Source: Rachycentron canadum (Eukaryota; Chordata; Actinopteri; Carangiformes; Rachycentridae). From it: 64,000 nucleotides of DNA. This document shows, piece by piece, positions 51,270 to 63,572 of the stretch (position 1 is the first letter of the stretch; every line of letters begins with the position of its first letter). The position numbers and the translations under genes were made by a program. The notes beneath the pieces were generated by a model, which did no database searches, was not told where the DNA came from, and saw nothing but the letters and a program-made list of their open reading frames with translations. The DNA is taken from the NCBI GenBank assembly GCA_038496675.1, contig CM076669.1:15818230-15882229 (forward strand), read 5' to 3'.

Positions 51270-53525
51270 ATTACAAGATACATTTTTAATGAATGTAGCT
51301 TTCAGCTAGCAAAACCACTGAATGTGTACAAAATGTGCAGCAAGAACATTTGTTATATTCAGTGGTTATGATCAGGCTCTAAATGCTGGTTCAGCTTGGT
51401 TAAAGTCAGGACAGGTTGTAGTCTTGATTCAATATGGACAATAAATAATATCAAATAAGTATTTAATCTAATCAAGTGGAGTCTTTCATCATGTAAATGT
51501 AGTTTAAAGTAAATGTCAAGTCCTCAAATTTGTGACTCCAGTGTGACATGAGTCATGTGACTTGTGGCTTTATAGATAATTATAAAAGGAAATACATTGT
51601 GCGTTTCATTTGTGGGATATCGCACAAACCATACAAATACATCTGCTATTCTCTGGACTGTTACATTCTCTGGGTAAATGAAGACGACAGTTAGTGGCAT
51701 GGATTCATCCGTCTGTACCTCAGCACCCCCCACACACCCCCCTTCCCATTTCACTGTCACTTAAAGTGACAATAAATTATTCAAATTAGGACGCCTGGGA
51801 AGTTTTGATAGGCTATTTTTAGCTCCAGCATCTGGTTGGTTGCCAGAAGCCACGGCTTTAGCAGGGTTCCCCGAGTGAGCGGGCTGCCATGTCACAATGA
51901 GCTGTATAATGAGGACGGTTAGGAAATGTGTGTGTGAGCGGGGGAGACACTGACGGACAGAACGAGGGGAACAGAAAATCCTCCTGTCATGTGGAAACGC
52001 TGCTGTGTTTTTGTTCTGTCTTTGGTTTGGGATCTGTTTTCGGCGATGCCCACCCGTATCCGTCCTCTGTCAGTTGTTGATTCTAAATTAGTGATAAAAT
52101 TAATTTATTGAAACCCATTCTTTAACTAGAGAGACTGACAGCAAATCCTGCTCTTGTTTTGTCATCTGTCTCTACTAAAGACAACAAAAAAGTCCTTTCA
52201 TCATGTTCAGGGGAGGGAGACAGGGAGAGAGAAAGAGGGGAAACCCTTTTCCCTGCCAGAGAGCACAACCATTCATTTCCCCTCCGCTGCCTCCTCCTCT
52301 GCCTCCTCCCGTTCTTCCTCCCTCCTCACTACCTCTCTGCCTCGCTCTCTCTGCACACGTGCGATTCACCATCTTGAGCTGTCAAAAAAAAAAAAAAAAA
52401 GGAAAAGGTGCTGTTTCCATGGCGGTAGCTGATCAAGGAAAAAAGTGCATGACAAAAACATGCTATTGTTTGGGGACTTCACTGTAATGTAGGGCAATTC
52501 ATTAGTAACCTCCTATTCTACCCTGTCTCTGATAGTCCCTGGGACTCATCACTGTCCTCCCAGGCACTCACTTTATTTTTATCTCGCTTTATTTAATAAA
52601 AGAAATATCATCCAGCCTCGTCTCTATAGAATAAGGCTGAGATGGAAATCAATTACTTGGTGGTTTAATTATGTATGCACTACGATGGTCTTTAAACGAG
52701 CCATTCAGCTAACTACACTGCATAATGTTGATTTAACCACTGTTTAATTTTAGAATGGGGAGCTTGATGTGACCGAACTTTCAAATGCAGACATCATGTC
52801 TGTTTCCCAGCATGCACCGTTCCCCTCCTACAGGATGGCTCAGTTATCACGCTGTGTCTCTAAGCAGATACTGGATGTGTATGTGGCTAATGGCCTGGAC
52901 TCTTAAGAAGACAGCCATCAAAAGGTGCAATAACCCCATGGGACCTGTTAGCAGGTTCAACATTTCAAACGCACACTTTGTAAATGAGCTTTAACTCAAA
53001 CCCACAGAAGTCTGGTTTAAATTCCAGCCTGGATTTCAGAATCTCTAAAAACACCATGAACATGTTTTTATATATCTATCTGGCTGTCTTATCCTGAGTG
53101 AATTACAGCGGGTGAAAGCATAAATTAACATAAACATGGACTCATCGGCCACTTTCTCATTCATTCACACTGAAAAGGCTGAAGACGTGAATAAGGTCTA
53201 CTTCTGCCCGGCACACGTTCAAAACGAAGAAAGAGCCATTATTGACTTCTCTTTCTGTGCCACTTCTTGTAGAGTTCCACCCTTCAGAAGTTTAAATTAA
53301 TCACAATACAAAAAGGTACAATAGAGTAAATTTCCCCTCAGATTCTTATTGTTTCAACCCGTCATGTCTCACCGCTTTGCATTCTGGTTCATCGATGCTG
53401 CTGATGGCAGAGGAAAGGGTATTTTCCTGCACCTCTGTTGAATGTTGGTGACTCTGAGCAACATTTACACTGTTTAGACACTGTATGTAGTGGTGGCCCC
53501 AGGGATTTAAAGCTATTAATAAAAC
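51270..53525. other. Unique non-coding DNA
   Basis: Contains a pyrimidine-rich tract (about 52270-52345) and a poly(A) run (about 52384-52400). Overlapping open frames at 52150-52490 reflect this biased composition. No gene recognised. Confidence 0.5.
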
Positions 53526-53530
53526 GTGTG

Positions 53531-53533
<3 letters not shown>

Positions 53534-53611
<78 letters not shown>
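53534..53611. repeat. Long (GT)39 microsatellite
   Basis: 78 bases of uninterrupted GT, the longest simple repeat in the window. It gives frames of pure Thr-His or Cys-Val that are not proteins. Confidence 0.98.
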
Positions 53612-53612
<1 letters not shown>

Positions 53613-53882
53613 TTTCATCACTTCTCCTTAGAGTGTAAGATGCATGCAGGTGACAAACAAAACAGAATGTGACCACAGATGTCAGTCTGTTTCTTTGCGT
53701 AGCTGAGTGGGAGGAGGCTACGTTCAAACCTTAAACATGTTTGAATCAGTTTATTTAAATTCAATACTGCCTCTTCAATACTGCATTAAAATACTGATCA
53801 TATGTTTTGCAAAACACATTTTTGAGGGAAATGCTATTGCTGTCTGGATGAATGAAAACAATTGGTCTCTTTTGTGTGTAAT

Positions 53883-54067
53883 ATGTCCCATATTGTAGCT
53901 AGTGAGATTTCCAGGTCTTTCTGATTGTAAAGCAGATCTAGGTGCTATATGAATACTGTGAATGTATCAAAGCTTGATTTTTAGTACATAAGAACTGTAT
54001 ATATATATCTTTTTATGGATATTTAAACATTAAATAAAACACAGTAATAGAGCAACATATGGGACCT
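53883..54067 (+). mobile_element. Family A element, short form
   Basis: ATGTCCCATATTG at the left and ACATATGGGACCT at the right are inverted ends, and the right end is followed by TTAA (54068-54071). The left TTAA has decayed. The 185-bp body keeps the AAGCAGATCTAGGTGCTATA block and AATGTATCAAAG, but lacks the CTGTTTTCAGAAACTGAG centre. A deletion derivative. Confidence 0.75.
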
Positions 54068-54079
54068 TTAACTGCAGTG

Positions 54080-54895
54080 AGTGTCTAAACAGAACCATGA
54101 AATATGTTAATTCTGCTCCAGTCGCCACAAGCAGATATTGTATCACAAAGGCAGATATTCGACGAAAACGGTCAGTGAACATTTTCCTGATAAATTCACA
54201 ATGGACATTTTGAACCTTAAACATGATTAGACATCATTATGCTTTAACATACTCAGGTCAAATAAAAGCACCTATTTATGAAAAGTCTCATCCATCTGAG
54301 GTGGTTCAAAGAGATCAGGCGCCAGTCTACACACACACAGGCTACAGTATATGGGGCAAATATCTGTATATGACTGGCTACAGGTGAGTCTTCCAGTGAT
54401 GAAAAAGGTTAACAGTAATGAAGTCCAAACAGCTGTTTGACTTTAGTTTCAAAATACTGGTTTGTTGGTTACAAGGCTGCTTGAGGAGATGGAGGGAGGA
54501 AGAAAGGGATAGATACAGAGAAAGAGAGGCATTCTTGTCATTAAGTAGGTGATCAGTGTCGCTCCCTGGTGTGCGTTCAGGAACATGGGGTGGCGGCAGC
54601 AGGGTGGGGGGTTGTTGCTTTGAAGAGACACAAGTCCACTGAGCGACAGCCAGAGGGTTATCTCTGCCCGGGGTCTCTGCCTCCAGCTGGAGCTGAACTC
54701 TGAGTCTATGGGAGAGACTGAGCGAGGACAGATCTGACTCTGTGTGTCCTTATCTCTGCACATACATTTATATCCAGACACACTGCAGTAATTCAACACA
54801 ATGGTCAACTGTGACCTCTAGAAACATAAATAATTTATCTCTACATTAAGGAGAAGGATTTATTTTCCCCCAATTTACAGACTTGATAAAACTCA
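54080..54895. other. Unique non-coding DNA
   Basis: The 119-codon minus-strand frame at 54808-54449 has no recognised motif. Nothing else seen. Confidence 0.5.
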
Positions 54896-54900
54896 TATTA

Positions 54901-55165
54901 AGACTTTGGAACCTTGTGATGCCACGACAAAACAAAGTGTTTACCTGAAATCTGCTATATTTTTATTGGCTCACTCATAAAGGAGTCAGCCAATCAGAGG
55001 AGAGGCTCAGATCCTCTCCTCTGATTGGCTGACTGACCTGTTGTTCCTAGAGCTCCCGAGCTCAGCCTGAGAGATGTAAAACCACACTGAGATGGTTTTT
55101 GGTTCTTAAAACTACAGATATATCTTTTAATGGAGAGCAACACTTCAGACAAAACATAGGAGATG
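54901..55165 (+). mobile_element. Family A element, left end lost, with perfect hairpin
   Basis: It begins at the GACTTTGGAACCTTGTGATG block, runs through ACCTGAAATCTGCTATATTT, a 22-bp perfect inverted repeat (54984-55005 with 55013-55034, 7-base loop) and CACTGAGATGGTTTTTGGTT, to about CACTTCAGACAAAAC. Neither terminal AGGTCCCATA is present. Confidence 0.75.
54984..55034. repeat. Perfect 22-bp hairpin inside the family A element
   Basis: The arms pair without mismatch around the loop CTCAGAT. Each arm carries a CCAAT or ATTGG box (CCAATCAGA / TCTGATTGG), the recognition core of NF-Y. Imperfect versions occur at about 45538-45590 and 59893-59930, so the hairpin is a family feature rather than a local accident. 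Confidence 0.85.
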
Positions 55166-55897
55166 TTAAAATGTCTGAAGAATAAATAAAGAAATTACCA
55201 ATTTGTCATAGATCAGTTTATAATATAAAATATAATTAGAGCATCTGAGGTTGCTGAGCGGTGTTTTTTTGGTATTATATCAAACACTGATAAACTACTG
55301 CTAAATACTTAAGAGTTCCTCATTCTAATGAGCCATCAAGTCAGCTGTTGCAACTGTTGGTAAGTTATTTATAAAGAGCTATTGCTTTATTCAACAGCAG
55401 AGGCTAATGTCTAATTATACAGCTCAGTAGAACTGTCCATCAAGTCTGCAGTGATACATGTCAATAAGATGGTGATGATAACTGGATTCTTCAGAAGGTC
55501 AGTGGTCGAATGGTTCATCGGTGAGACAGCAGCAGACAAAGCGAGTGTTGTGAGGATGAATATCACCTTAAAGCTTTAGGAAATGATTTATTAACAGTTA
55601 AGTCTAATTATTATCCCTTATTAGAAAGTGGTATCATAAGATCCACACTGGCCTGAAAGAAATGACTCAAGGTGGGTTTACCCTCCACAAAGCATTGATG
55701 TGTGTTGTGTTTGTATACTGCACAGTGATGTCTGTATTCATGTGGACGTGCAGTTTAACACGTCTGCAGACTTCATGTGTGTACACAGTGGAAAAGCCCT
55801 AAATCCAGATTGAAATTATACCCAAGCAATCAAGTAGAAACAGAAGGCAAGTTACATACAGGCTCAAACCCCCAAACCCCACAGGTTTAATTATGTT

Positions 55898-55898
<1 letters not shown>

Positions 55899-55945
<47 letters not shown>
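55899..55945. repeat. (GT)n microsatellite
   Basis: About 23 uninterrupted GT units. Confidence 0.97.
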
Positions 55946-55947
<2 letters not shown>

Positions 55948-58390
55948 AGATCCTCTTGGACTGTGTTAGCACCTCCGGGGTCCCCTTAGCTTGATGATGT
56001 CACGGTGGCTTACAGAGGGCCGGAGCAGCATGGCAGTGGACAGTGGTCTCAGGCCAAGATCGGAGTGCACAGCTTCCACTCATAGTGTCAAACAGATGGT
56101 GGCAGTCCCAAGGAGGTGGGGGCACAGAGCGCTCTGATTGGTTGAGCCCGCAGGGCGGTTTCTGAAACAGAGCCTGAGCAGAGCGGTGGGCTGACTGGTT
56201 GTGTGTGTGCGGGGGGGATTTTTCAGTGGGAGGATGCCAAGGTTTGCCCATCCAATGTGTTGCTGTGCCAACAGATGAAGAGATGTATGGAAATATGTGC
56301 GACCCACCAGGGTCGTTCTGTTTTTAGCTTTGTGAGTGAGTGCTGGAGCTACTACAGTTTACCACAGAATATTTCAAATATTGGAAGGATGACATGCAAA
56401 ATTAATTCTGGCAACAAATTGACTCTCCAGATTAAATAGTTTTTCTATATAAAGCTTGTTCCAAAAACACATATACTGTATCTGTAAAAACATGTGGCTA
56501 TTAAACACAGCCACCAAGTTTTCTTAAATTAAATTTTTCTCCATGTGGAGGTGGAGTAACTTACATGATGCATCACACAAGGGGAACACTCAAGAAAGTA
56601 AAATGTTAATTTTCGAGTCAGGCAAGTGAAGCAGCTGGCAGATAATTTGGCGAACAACCATCGCAGTCACATATTGTGATTATCATTTACAGAAATCACT
56701 GCACCAGTGACTATACTGTGTACACACTGTATCAGTGTGTGTGCTGACTGAACTGTCTGATTTGAGACACAGCATTAGTTTAATTATCAAGTTAGTTACC
56801 TTAAAACTAGATCAGGTTTATTAACAGTGATATTAATTTCAAGTTTTGTACAGTCTGCCCTGCTTCAGTGTCCAACACAGTGCCCAATCTGTGAACCTTG
56901 GAATAAGAAATAAAACTGAACTGCTGTTTAGTGGCAGCATCACTTACACCCGACATATAACATAGAATAATAGTTACATATTATGAAAAGGAACACATGA
57001 AGCATAAAACACATTTATATAATTTCAAACCCCCCTCACCAGCGAGATATGTGGGCTGAACTGTATCGAGATATTACATTTTGCCTAAACCTGATTATTG
57101 AAGTAGTAGTGACAGTCAGTGTCATTTTGGATCCAGGTTGACAAACATTCACACTTGTTAAGCTCAGAGGCAAAAATCACTCACTGAACCTTTTATCTTT
57201 GTATCAATCTATTCAAATCACACCCAGAGTTATACCCTACTTGTATCCATCTTTTTTATGGACTTCCTTGTATTATCTACTGTAGGTTGTAGATAACTTA
57301 AAGCATAAGTGCCCAGATTTAGTTAATATTTGTACTATCACAGCACAGAGGCCACAGGTCAGTCGCATTTAAGTTATCATTGATTGTTGACAGCCCTGTT
57401 CCTCCACTGTAACCTATAAGCCATTACGTTTTTATTTCCATTAGCATTACAATGTGGCGCCCATGCTGGTGTATCAGTTACTGCATAGCTCCGGTGTCAG
57501 CGCTGCAGCCTGCCAGCACTGGTGACTCCAGGCCAAGTGGCCGATGTAATCCGCTGGGGGATCGTGTGATCGAAGCGGTTTGATCTGGCATTTTCCTCAT
57601 GTTTCTTCCTCCGGCCGTAGACAGGCCGAGATCCAGGGAGTGGTGGAAATGATGCGATTATGAGGAAGGCCTCCCTGCATCAGGCCTGTGACAGCGATCG
57701 CATCCCATCAGTGTTTGGTGTGGTCACAGGGCTGCTGACTGGATCTGTTAAGGCCTAATAAATCACTCTGTTTGTACAGTGCATCTGAAGAAATCTGCTG
57801 TCATTTAGAGTTATATGCTCTTTACTGGTGTCTACATCTACTTCATATTTCCCTGTTACTTTGAAATGCATGTCATGTGCTATCATCAGGCCTAGTTTCT
57901 AAAGGCTAAAGAGGACAAAGACAGGATGGATGTGATAATAATAACATGTGTAAGGAACCATGTTTATGATTGATCGTTTCTTGGAACAGACCTTCCTGTG
58001 GGTGTGGAGTGACTGAGAGGAAAGTGATGCAGCCGTGATATGAAAACATTCACCTCAGGCACAATGAACTAATACTAAAACTCACACCAGCAAGACAAAA
58101 TGATGGTTTTATCTTTCTTGAGTTCACTGTGAGACATTTAGCCTGTTTACAGAGAATGAGAATGAGCAACAGCAAATAAAAGCTGAGAAAGAAGATCCGT
58201 GGTCATCCAGTCACACTGAGCTGGACTTGTGTGCCAAATTTCAGGTCAGTTGGCCAAATGGTGTAAATGCGCGTGTCCTTTCAAAAAAATGTATCACTGC
58301 ACCGCCATGTAGCCGATTGTGCTCATATTTCTTGGGAACCTGGTCTAGTTGATTTCCAGTCATTGTGCCAAGTGCAAATGTCATACAGTG
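55946..58390. other. Unique non-coding DNA
   Basis: No gene recognised. About 57460-57760 is GC-richer and less repetitive than its surroundings and is noted as a possible conserved element. 58200-58390 (CCAAATTTCAGGTCAGTTGG) has the flavour of a teleost repeat tail. Confidence 0.45.
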
Positions 58391-58392
58391 AA

Positions 58393-58416
58393 GATGGATG
58401 GATGGATGGATGGATG
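58393..58416. repeat. (GATG)n tetranucleotide repeat
   Basis: Six GATG units. Rex3-type LINEs of teleosts are known to end in (GATG)n, but no reverse transcriptase or clear Rex3 tail is visible upstream, so a simple microsatellite is as likely. Confidence 0.85.
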
Positions 58417-58419
58417 AAC

Positions 58420-59880
58420 TATTATTACTTTAACTAGCTCTTGTGACGTGTGAACTTGCACAACACTGGCCGTGACAGCGATGTGGTATTCCAAACTGAT
58501 TATCAGGCTATCATCCTCAGGAGACTATTGACATCTACAGCCAATTTAAATGCCACCCAACCAGTATTTGTTTCATGCTCTGGACCAAAATGTCAGACAG
58601 ATGTACCAACTGAACATTTCCACCCTTAGATTCTACATGAGGCCAAGTACTGACCCACCTCCATGCCCACCGTCTGTCAGCTATTTCACTCGTCTCCATG
58701 GGAGAACAACAGATTGCGTTTCCTCCTTCTGTAGCTAAACATCAGCTTGTGGTAATCAGTGAAATCAGCTGCTGTAATGATTGTTTACCACCGAAAACCT
58801 GCGTGCACGTGGCTCTTCACAGCACTTGCTGAGAGTCAGACATGAAGGTCACAGGTTTGACCTCCGTCACAGCCACGTTGCCTATTATCAGCTGTGCCAA
58901 TGAGAGAGAAACTCTAAAGCTAAAAGCTTTGCACATAATGAAAAAGATGGCTGAAGAATGAGGTGTGTCCCCGGGGTAAATTAGATCTACATTGTTCAGA
59001 GATGGACTGTCTGTGCTATATCCGCCCTGCTGCACTGCCTTCAAAGAGCGATTTATGGAAGTACAGGACTTATTTAGCATGCAGAGTGAGTGTGCAGGAG
59101 AAGCATGTGCCTGTTGCAATCACATGGTAGGGTAGCAACTTTGCATTTTTAATGTCCATCATAAATAACCTTGGGAGGCAGTGTGTGTATAAACATAGGT
59201 ATCAGTGTGTGCACCTCTGCATGTTGGTGAACAGTGCACGCATTCGTGCTTGGTGTCTGGCCGGTTTAATGTGACATGATTCAGCTGTTACTAGCTGCTG
59301 TGCACGGGGGAGATGATATATCCTCACTCACGCAGATGTGAACGCCACAAAATTACAGCCCAGCACGAGATGGCAGTTGTCATTAGCTGGCGCAGCATCC
59401 GAGCAGCCGGAGGAAACAGCTCAGGTAGTCCTGCTGGTCGCTTCAGCCAGTCTCATGATAAGAGGGAGATGAGATAAAGATACAGAGAGGGGTGAGACAG
59501 AGAGGAAGACACAACTGGCAAATAGGAACAGAAGTTTTGCATTTGTAAAGGAAAATCCATTCTATTACAACTGTACTACTTTGTGTTTTTTCTTTTTCAA
59601 GTCAAGAACTGGGCAAACAATCAGGTTGACATGACATGACATGACATGACATGGTCTCTCAGGGCTAAATGCTGTGCATTGACAGTATAACAATATATCC
59701 ATTGACTACTTTGAACTTCACTGACAAGCTGAAAGGGTTTCTCAGTCTTGACTATAATTTGGATGCACAAATGAGAAACTGACAACATGAACACAGCATT
59801 AGTTCTGTATTTTTCTTTATAGCGATGCTTCTATTGCACTGCCACGGCCAAAGAGCCCAGGCCTAAGAATGGGACTCAAA
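58420..59880. other. Unique non-coding DNA
   Basis: Includes a (TGACA)5 pentamer at 59627-59653. No gene recognised. Confidence 0.5.
59627..59653. repeat. (TGACA)n pentanucleotide repeat
   Basis: Five full TGACA units and a partial one. Confidence 0.92.
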
Positions 59881-59881
59881 A

Positions 59882-60178
59882 AGGTCAGACAGGTCAGTCA
59901 GCCAATCAGGATCTGATACTCTCTTCTGATTGGCTCACTGTTTTTTGACTGATCTGATTCTGGTAAATACTCACACTAAACCAAATCTTACAAGGTGCCA
60001 GGAGCCAAAGTCCCAGAAGTCCTGGAGGCTGGTTTTTAAGGCTCAGTTTCTGAAAACAGGCTGTGAGCATTTCTCTGTGGACTGAGACCTTTGATACTTT
60101 CACAGGATCAATATAGAGCCTAGACCTGCTTTATAATCAAAGGAGACAAGGAGCTCTACCTGTGGACTGTATGGACCT
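59882..60178 (-). mobile_element. Family A element, minus orientation
   Basis: Its left end (on the minus strand) is at 60178: GTATGGACCT followed by TTAA (60179-60182). Going down, the family blocks appear reversed: TTGATACTTTCACAGGATCA, GGACTGAGACC, CTGAAAACAGGCTGTGAGCA and the GCCAATCAG / CTGATTGGC hairpin. The right terminal repeat is missing near 59882. Confidence 0.8.
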
Positions 60179-60184
60179 TTAAAG

Positions 60185-63100
60185 ATGGATGAGAGTCTCA
60201 TTCCTCAAAGCAGCCCTGCTGGTGCTTTGAGATGGATACATGAGTGTAAATGCATCAGTGGTCAGTTTCCTCACAACTAAAATGACACTAGAATGAGCCA
60301 CTAATCTCTGTTTCATCAAAGCAACAAGAAAAATGGCTATAGTCATATCTACACATATGTGGCCTCAGGTAAGTGTAGTGTCTATCTGATCCCTGATCAG
60401 TTCAACCACTGAATGATTTGTGTGGGCGAGGGAGCACAGATCTGTGTGGAGAGCAGTGTGAGTTAGAGCCCATGGAGACAATATCACACTTGTACTTTGT
60501 AAATACAAACACCGTTTCCCATAAGCCCAGGACATTTTGCAGGCTAAACGTCATGGTTTGGCAGATCCAGCTCACACACATCTGCAACACCAGCTGCATG
60601 GCTCTGGTACGAGATCAGTGATTCTCAGAGGTTCCTGTAGAGCACCTCCTGACAGCACATTCAGTTCGGCAGCAACGCTCTCATCTAATCAGCCTACCCC
60701 AGCGTTTGCTCCACACAATGACAAATGAATTATGAAACAAATTAGTTATGAAAATAGGAACCAGCATAAAGTAGAAGTTTCCTTTTGCACCAGCCGACAC
60801 CATCTGTGTGGTTGTGGTGATTAAAATAGAGCAAGATTTTGTTGTTGCAGCGTATGACCTTTATTTCAACAGCATTTTATTTTGACATGCAGCAGGTTCT
60901 GCAGCATATTGTTCTCATATTTCTTAGCAAAAGCTAAGAAAGAAAAAAACATTACAGTATAACAACATTATTGCTGTTCGGGTTTACAAGTGAGGTGTCG
61001 CTGCTGAAATGCCGTCTTGTTGGCTGCTGCCTATAATCAGGGTCAGTCTGTGTGATGGGAAGTCTCAAATGTCTATACTAACACCTGCTCTTTTATATTA
61101 GCAGCAGTCTCAGTAGACCGAACACAGTGCACACAAGCCATGTTAGAAAAACATGAAACACCAAAACTTGGATCTCTGATTTTTGTGATGCTCCAACTTC
61201 CAGTATGTTGCAGAACATTTTTAGGGAGGCAGAAGCATATTGTACAAGAAAATTATGAGGTCACATTGTGTGAATAGGAAGATGGCTTACAGCAATGCAA
61301 AATAGAAAACATGCAGTGTTATCATATACTTTATATTTGATTCATTTAAGAAAGGTAACTCTTGAATGTGCAACATTGATGGTGATGATGAGTAACTGCT
61401 GAGTGATGCTGTGGAAGCTCATCAAACTAACATGTATTGAAAGTGTCAGTGAATGAGCGGGATGCACTTGTAGGATGATGAAGACGCATGTATAATGAAG
61501 AGTACGCGCACTAACAGCAGTAGAGTGAGTGCACGCACACAGTTCAGGAGCAGGGTGACCCAAATAGTGGCAATATTTTGAGAGCGTGTGAGTCATGCAA
61601 TCCAAAAACAAGGCAGGGTGTAAAACGACTTCTTCAGAGCTCAGTAGGCAGAGCACGCCAGTGGATGGATTGTGGGAGGAAGGCAGAGAAACAGGCATAG
61701 TAGGCTGCATTTGTGGAAATCTGCTCCGTCTAGCTCTGGGAAAAAGCCGTGGATGTTTGCAAATTCAGCCTGAGCTTCTTCCAGGGAAAGTGGAATATCT
61801 GGGTGTCAGCCCTGCAGCTGACGGCTGGTTTCATCAACACCGAAACGAAACAGGAGCTGTTGTGTAAAAAGAACAAAATCAAATCTGTATCATTTAATGC
61901 AGATTCTGATGCATCGTATCAACACACCGTCTTTTTGCCAACCAGAGATGTCGGTTATTTAAACTCTATATCAACAGTTTAAAAAAAACATTCAGCATTT
62001 AATACTGTTTTATCAGTGTCATCACTCTAAAATTGTAATTGTTATTTTTATTACTTCACTATTCTCCTGCTTTCCCTTGCTGCCAATAACATTTTAACAA
62101 ATTAAATATTCTATGATGTCACCTTGCCTAAAGCTGGTGAGCATTTAGCTCCCCAATAAAAAGTAGTTTCTATGCACCCGATCATGCTGGCAGTAGCTAT
62201 GAATGAAGGGGAAAGCGAATGGCACTCAAGAGGACTATTTAGGTGTCGCTGTCTCTGCCTGACTTTGCCTTTGGACCCTGCTGCCCAGACTCAACAGTTG
62301 AGAAAAGATGGCCTTCATTTTAAGCCGATTTAACATTGTTGTGTTATAAATTGAGACGCAGATAAATGATTGCAGATGGTGTTGAAGATGATTGAGTGTT
62401 TATTATTATGGTAAAAGCCATCTGTACCCCGCAGTGGTGCATTTATGTCTGGAGGATTTATTGGGATTCACTGACAAGCAACAAATTTCTCACCAAAGCA
62501 TGTCAGACATCTGAAAGAAAAGGTTCTGTCTGTGCTCACTTTGTGTAATAAAATACAACTCTGTGTAGCTCTGTGCAGCTGTCACACAACTCAAATTTGG
62601 GGTTACATGTAATTTTAAACAGTTACCACTTGATGAACAAGGAACTAATTGATAATTAATGATCAACCAACTAGTAAAGCACGAAAGAGATATAAAGTTC
62701 ATGACGATGGGATGGTCAGACAATCTGAAAGGAGGCATACAGGCATAAGAATCATTCATTTGTTGACCTGCTCACAACTAGAAGACATTTCAAATAGATG
62801 TTGCCATTATTACCATTTCAATTCTACAGTTCTTGATAACAGCCGATAGCACAGCAAAAGCTCACACACGCCTCTATATAGACACTGCAATGCAGTACTT
62901 TAAGTTGACTAATATGGTGACAGAAGAGTAAATTGAAAATATATGTCTGAAGAATCAACATCCAAAGAATCATGTTTTGACAGACAGTAACTGCAGACTT
63001 GATGTGAGCTATCGTTCAGTTTCCCTCAGTTACTTTTGTATTGCTATGTCTGGTACATTACTGCATGCTTTATACAGCTTTAAAAAAGGATAAATAGTAC

Positions 63101-63525
63101 AATACTCTGAAAGAAATTCCATGGACATATGGCATGACTTCATATGATTTACAGATAGAGTAAATACACTTTCTCTATTTACAAATGTTTCTGAAGTCAT
63201 ACATTTGCTTGGCTGGCTTAACTACTTTCCTGCTTGTTGTACTGCCAACTGCCCGAAATACCAGCCGCAGTAAATTAAATCTGATTGCATCTGCATTCCC
63301 ATGCCACACTTCCGCCAGGATCACAGGGAAGTGTGTGTTTATTTGTTGTTCTTGCTAATAGATTGCTCCTCTCTCTGGAGTCCATTCAAATTGATGCAAG
63401 TTAATTAAACTTGTTTGAGTTCAATCTCCTTCTCAAGAGTAAATTAACTGATTGAGCTTGGTGTTGTACATAGGCCAGTTTATAGAGCGTCATGTTTGAA
63501 ATAACCACAAATATAATGGGATGGA
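60185..63525. other. Unique non-coding DNA upstream of kcnc2 exon 2
   Basis: Probably intron. AT-rich with scattered TAAT cores (for example TAATTGATAATTAATGATC at about 62645-62663). No coding exon with the Kv3 T1-domain motifs is present here or anywhere upstream in the window. Open frames at 61342-61982 are unremarkable. Confidence 0.6.
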
Positions 63526-63572
63526 TTGACAGTAATATTCTTTTTTCTCTTTTTCTGTTTCTTCTCTTGTAG
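63526..63572 (+). other. 3' splice site of kcnc2 coding exon 2 (branch point, pyrimidine tract, AG)
   Basis: A nearly pure T/C run from about 63537 ends in TTGTAG, with the AG at 63571-63572, directly before the Kv3 reading frame. A branch-point-like TTGAC sits at 63526-63530, its A 44 bases from the exon. The position matches the intron that, as I recall, separates the Kv3 T1-domain exon from the membrane-domain exon. Seen directly except for the branch point, which is a consensus match only. Confidence 0.9.

Noticed and set aside
52150..52490. Several overlapping Ser/Pro/Leu-rich frames
   Set aside because: They arise from a pyrimidine-rich tract and an adjacent poly(A) run.
53346..53727. 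Open frames rich in Thr-His or Cys-Val on both strands
   Set aside because: They are translations of the (GT)39 tract; the same applies at 1565-1893 and 23696-23920.
58393..58416. Rex3 LINE tail suggested by (GATG)n
   Set aside because: No reverse transcriptase or recognisable Rex3 3' region upstream; a plain microsatellite explains it.
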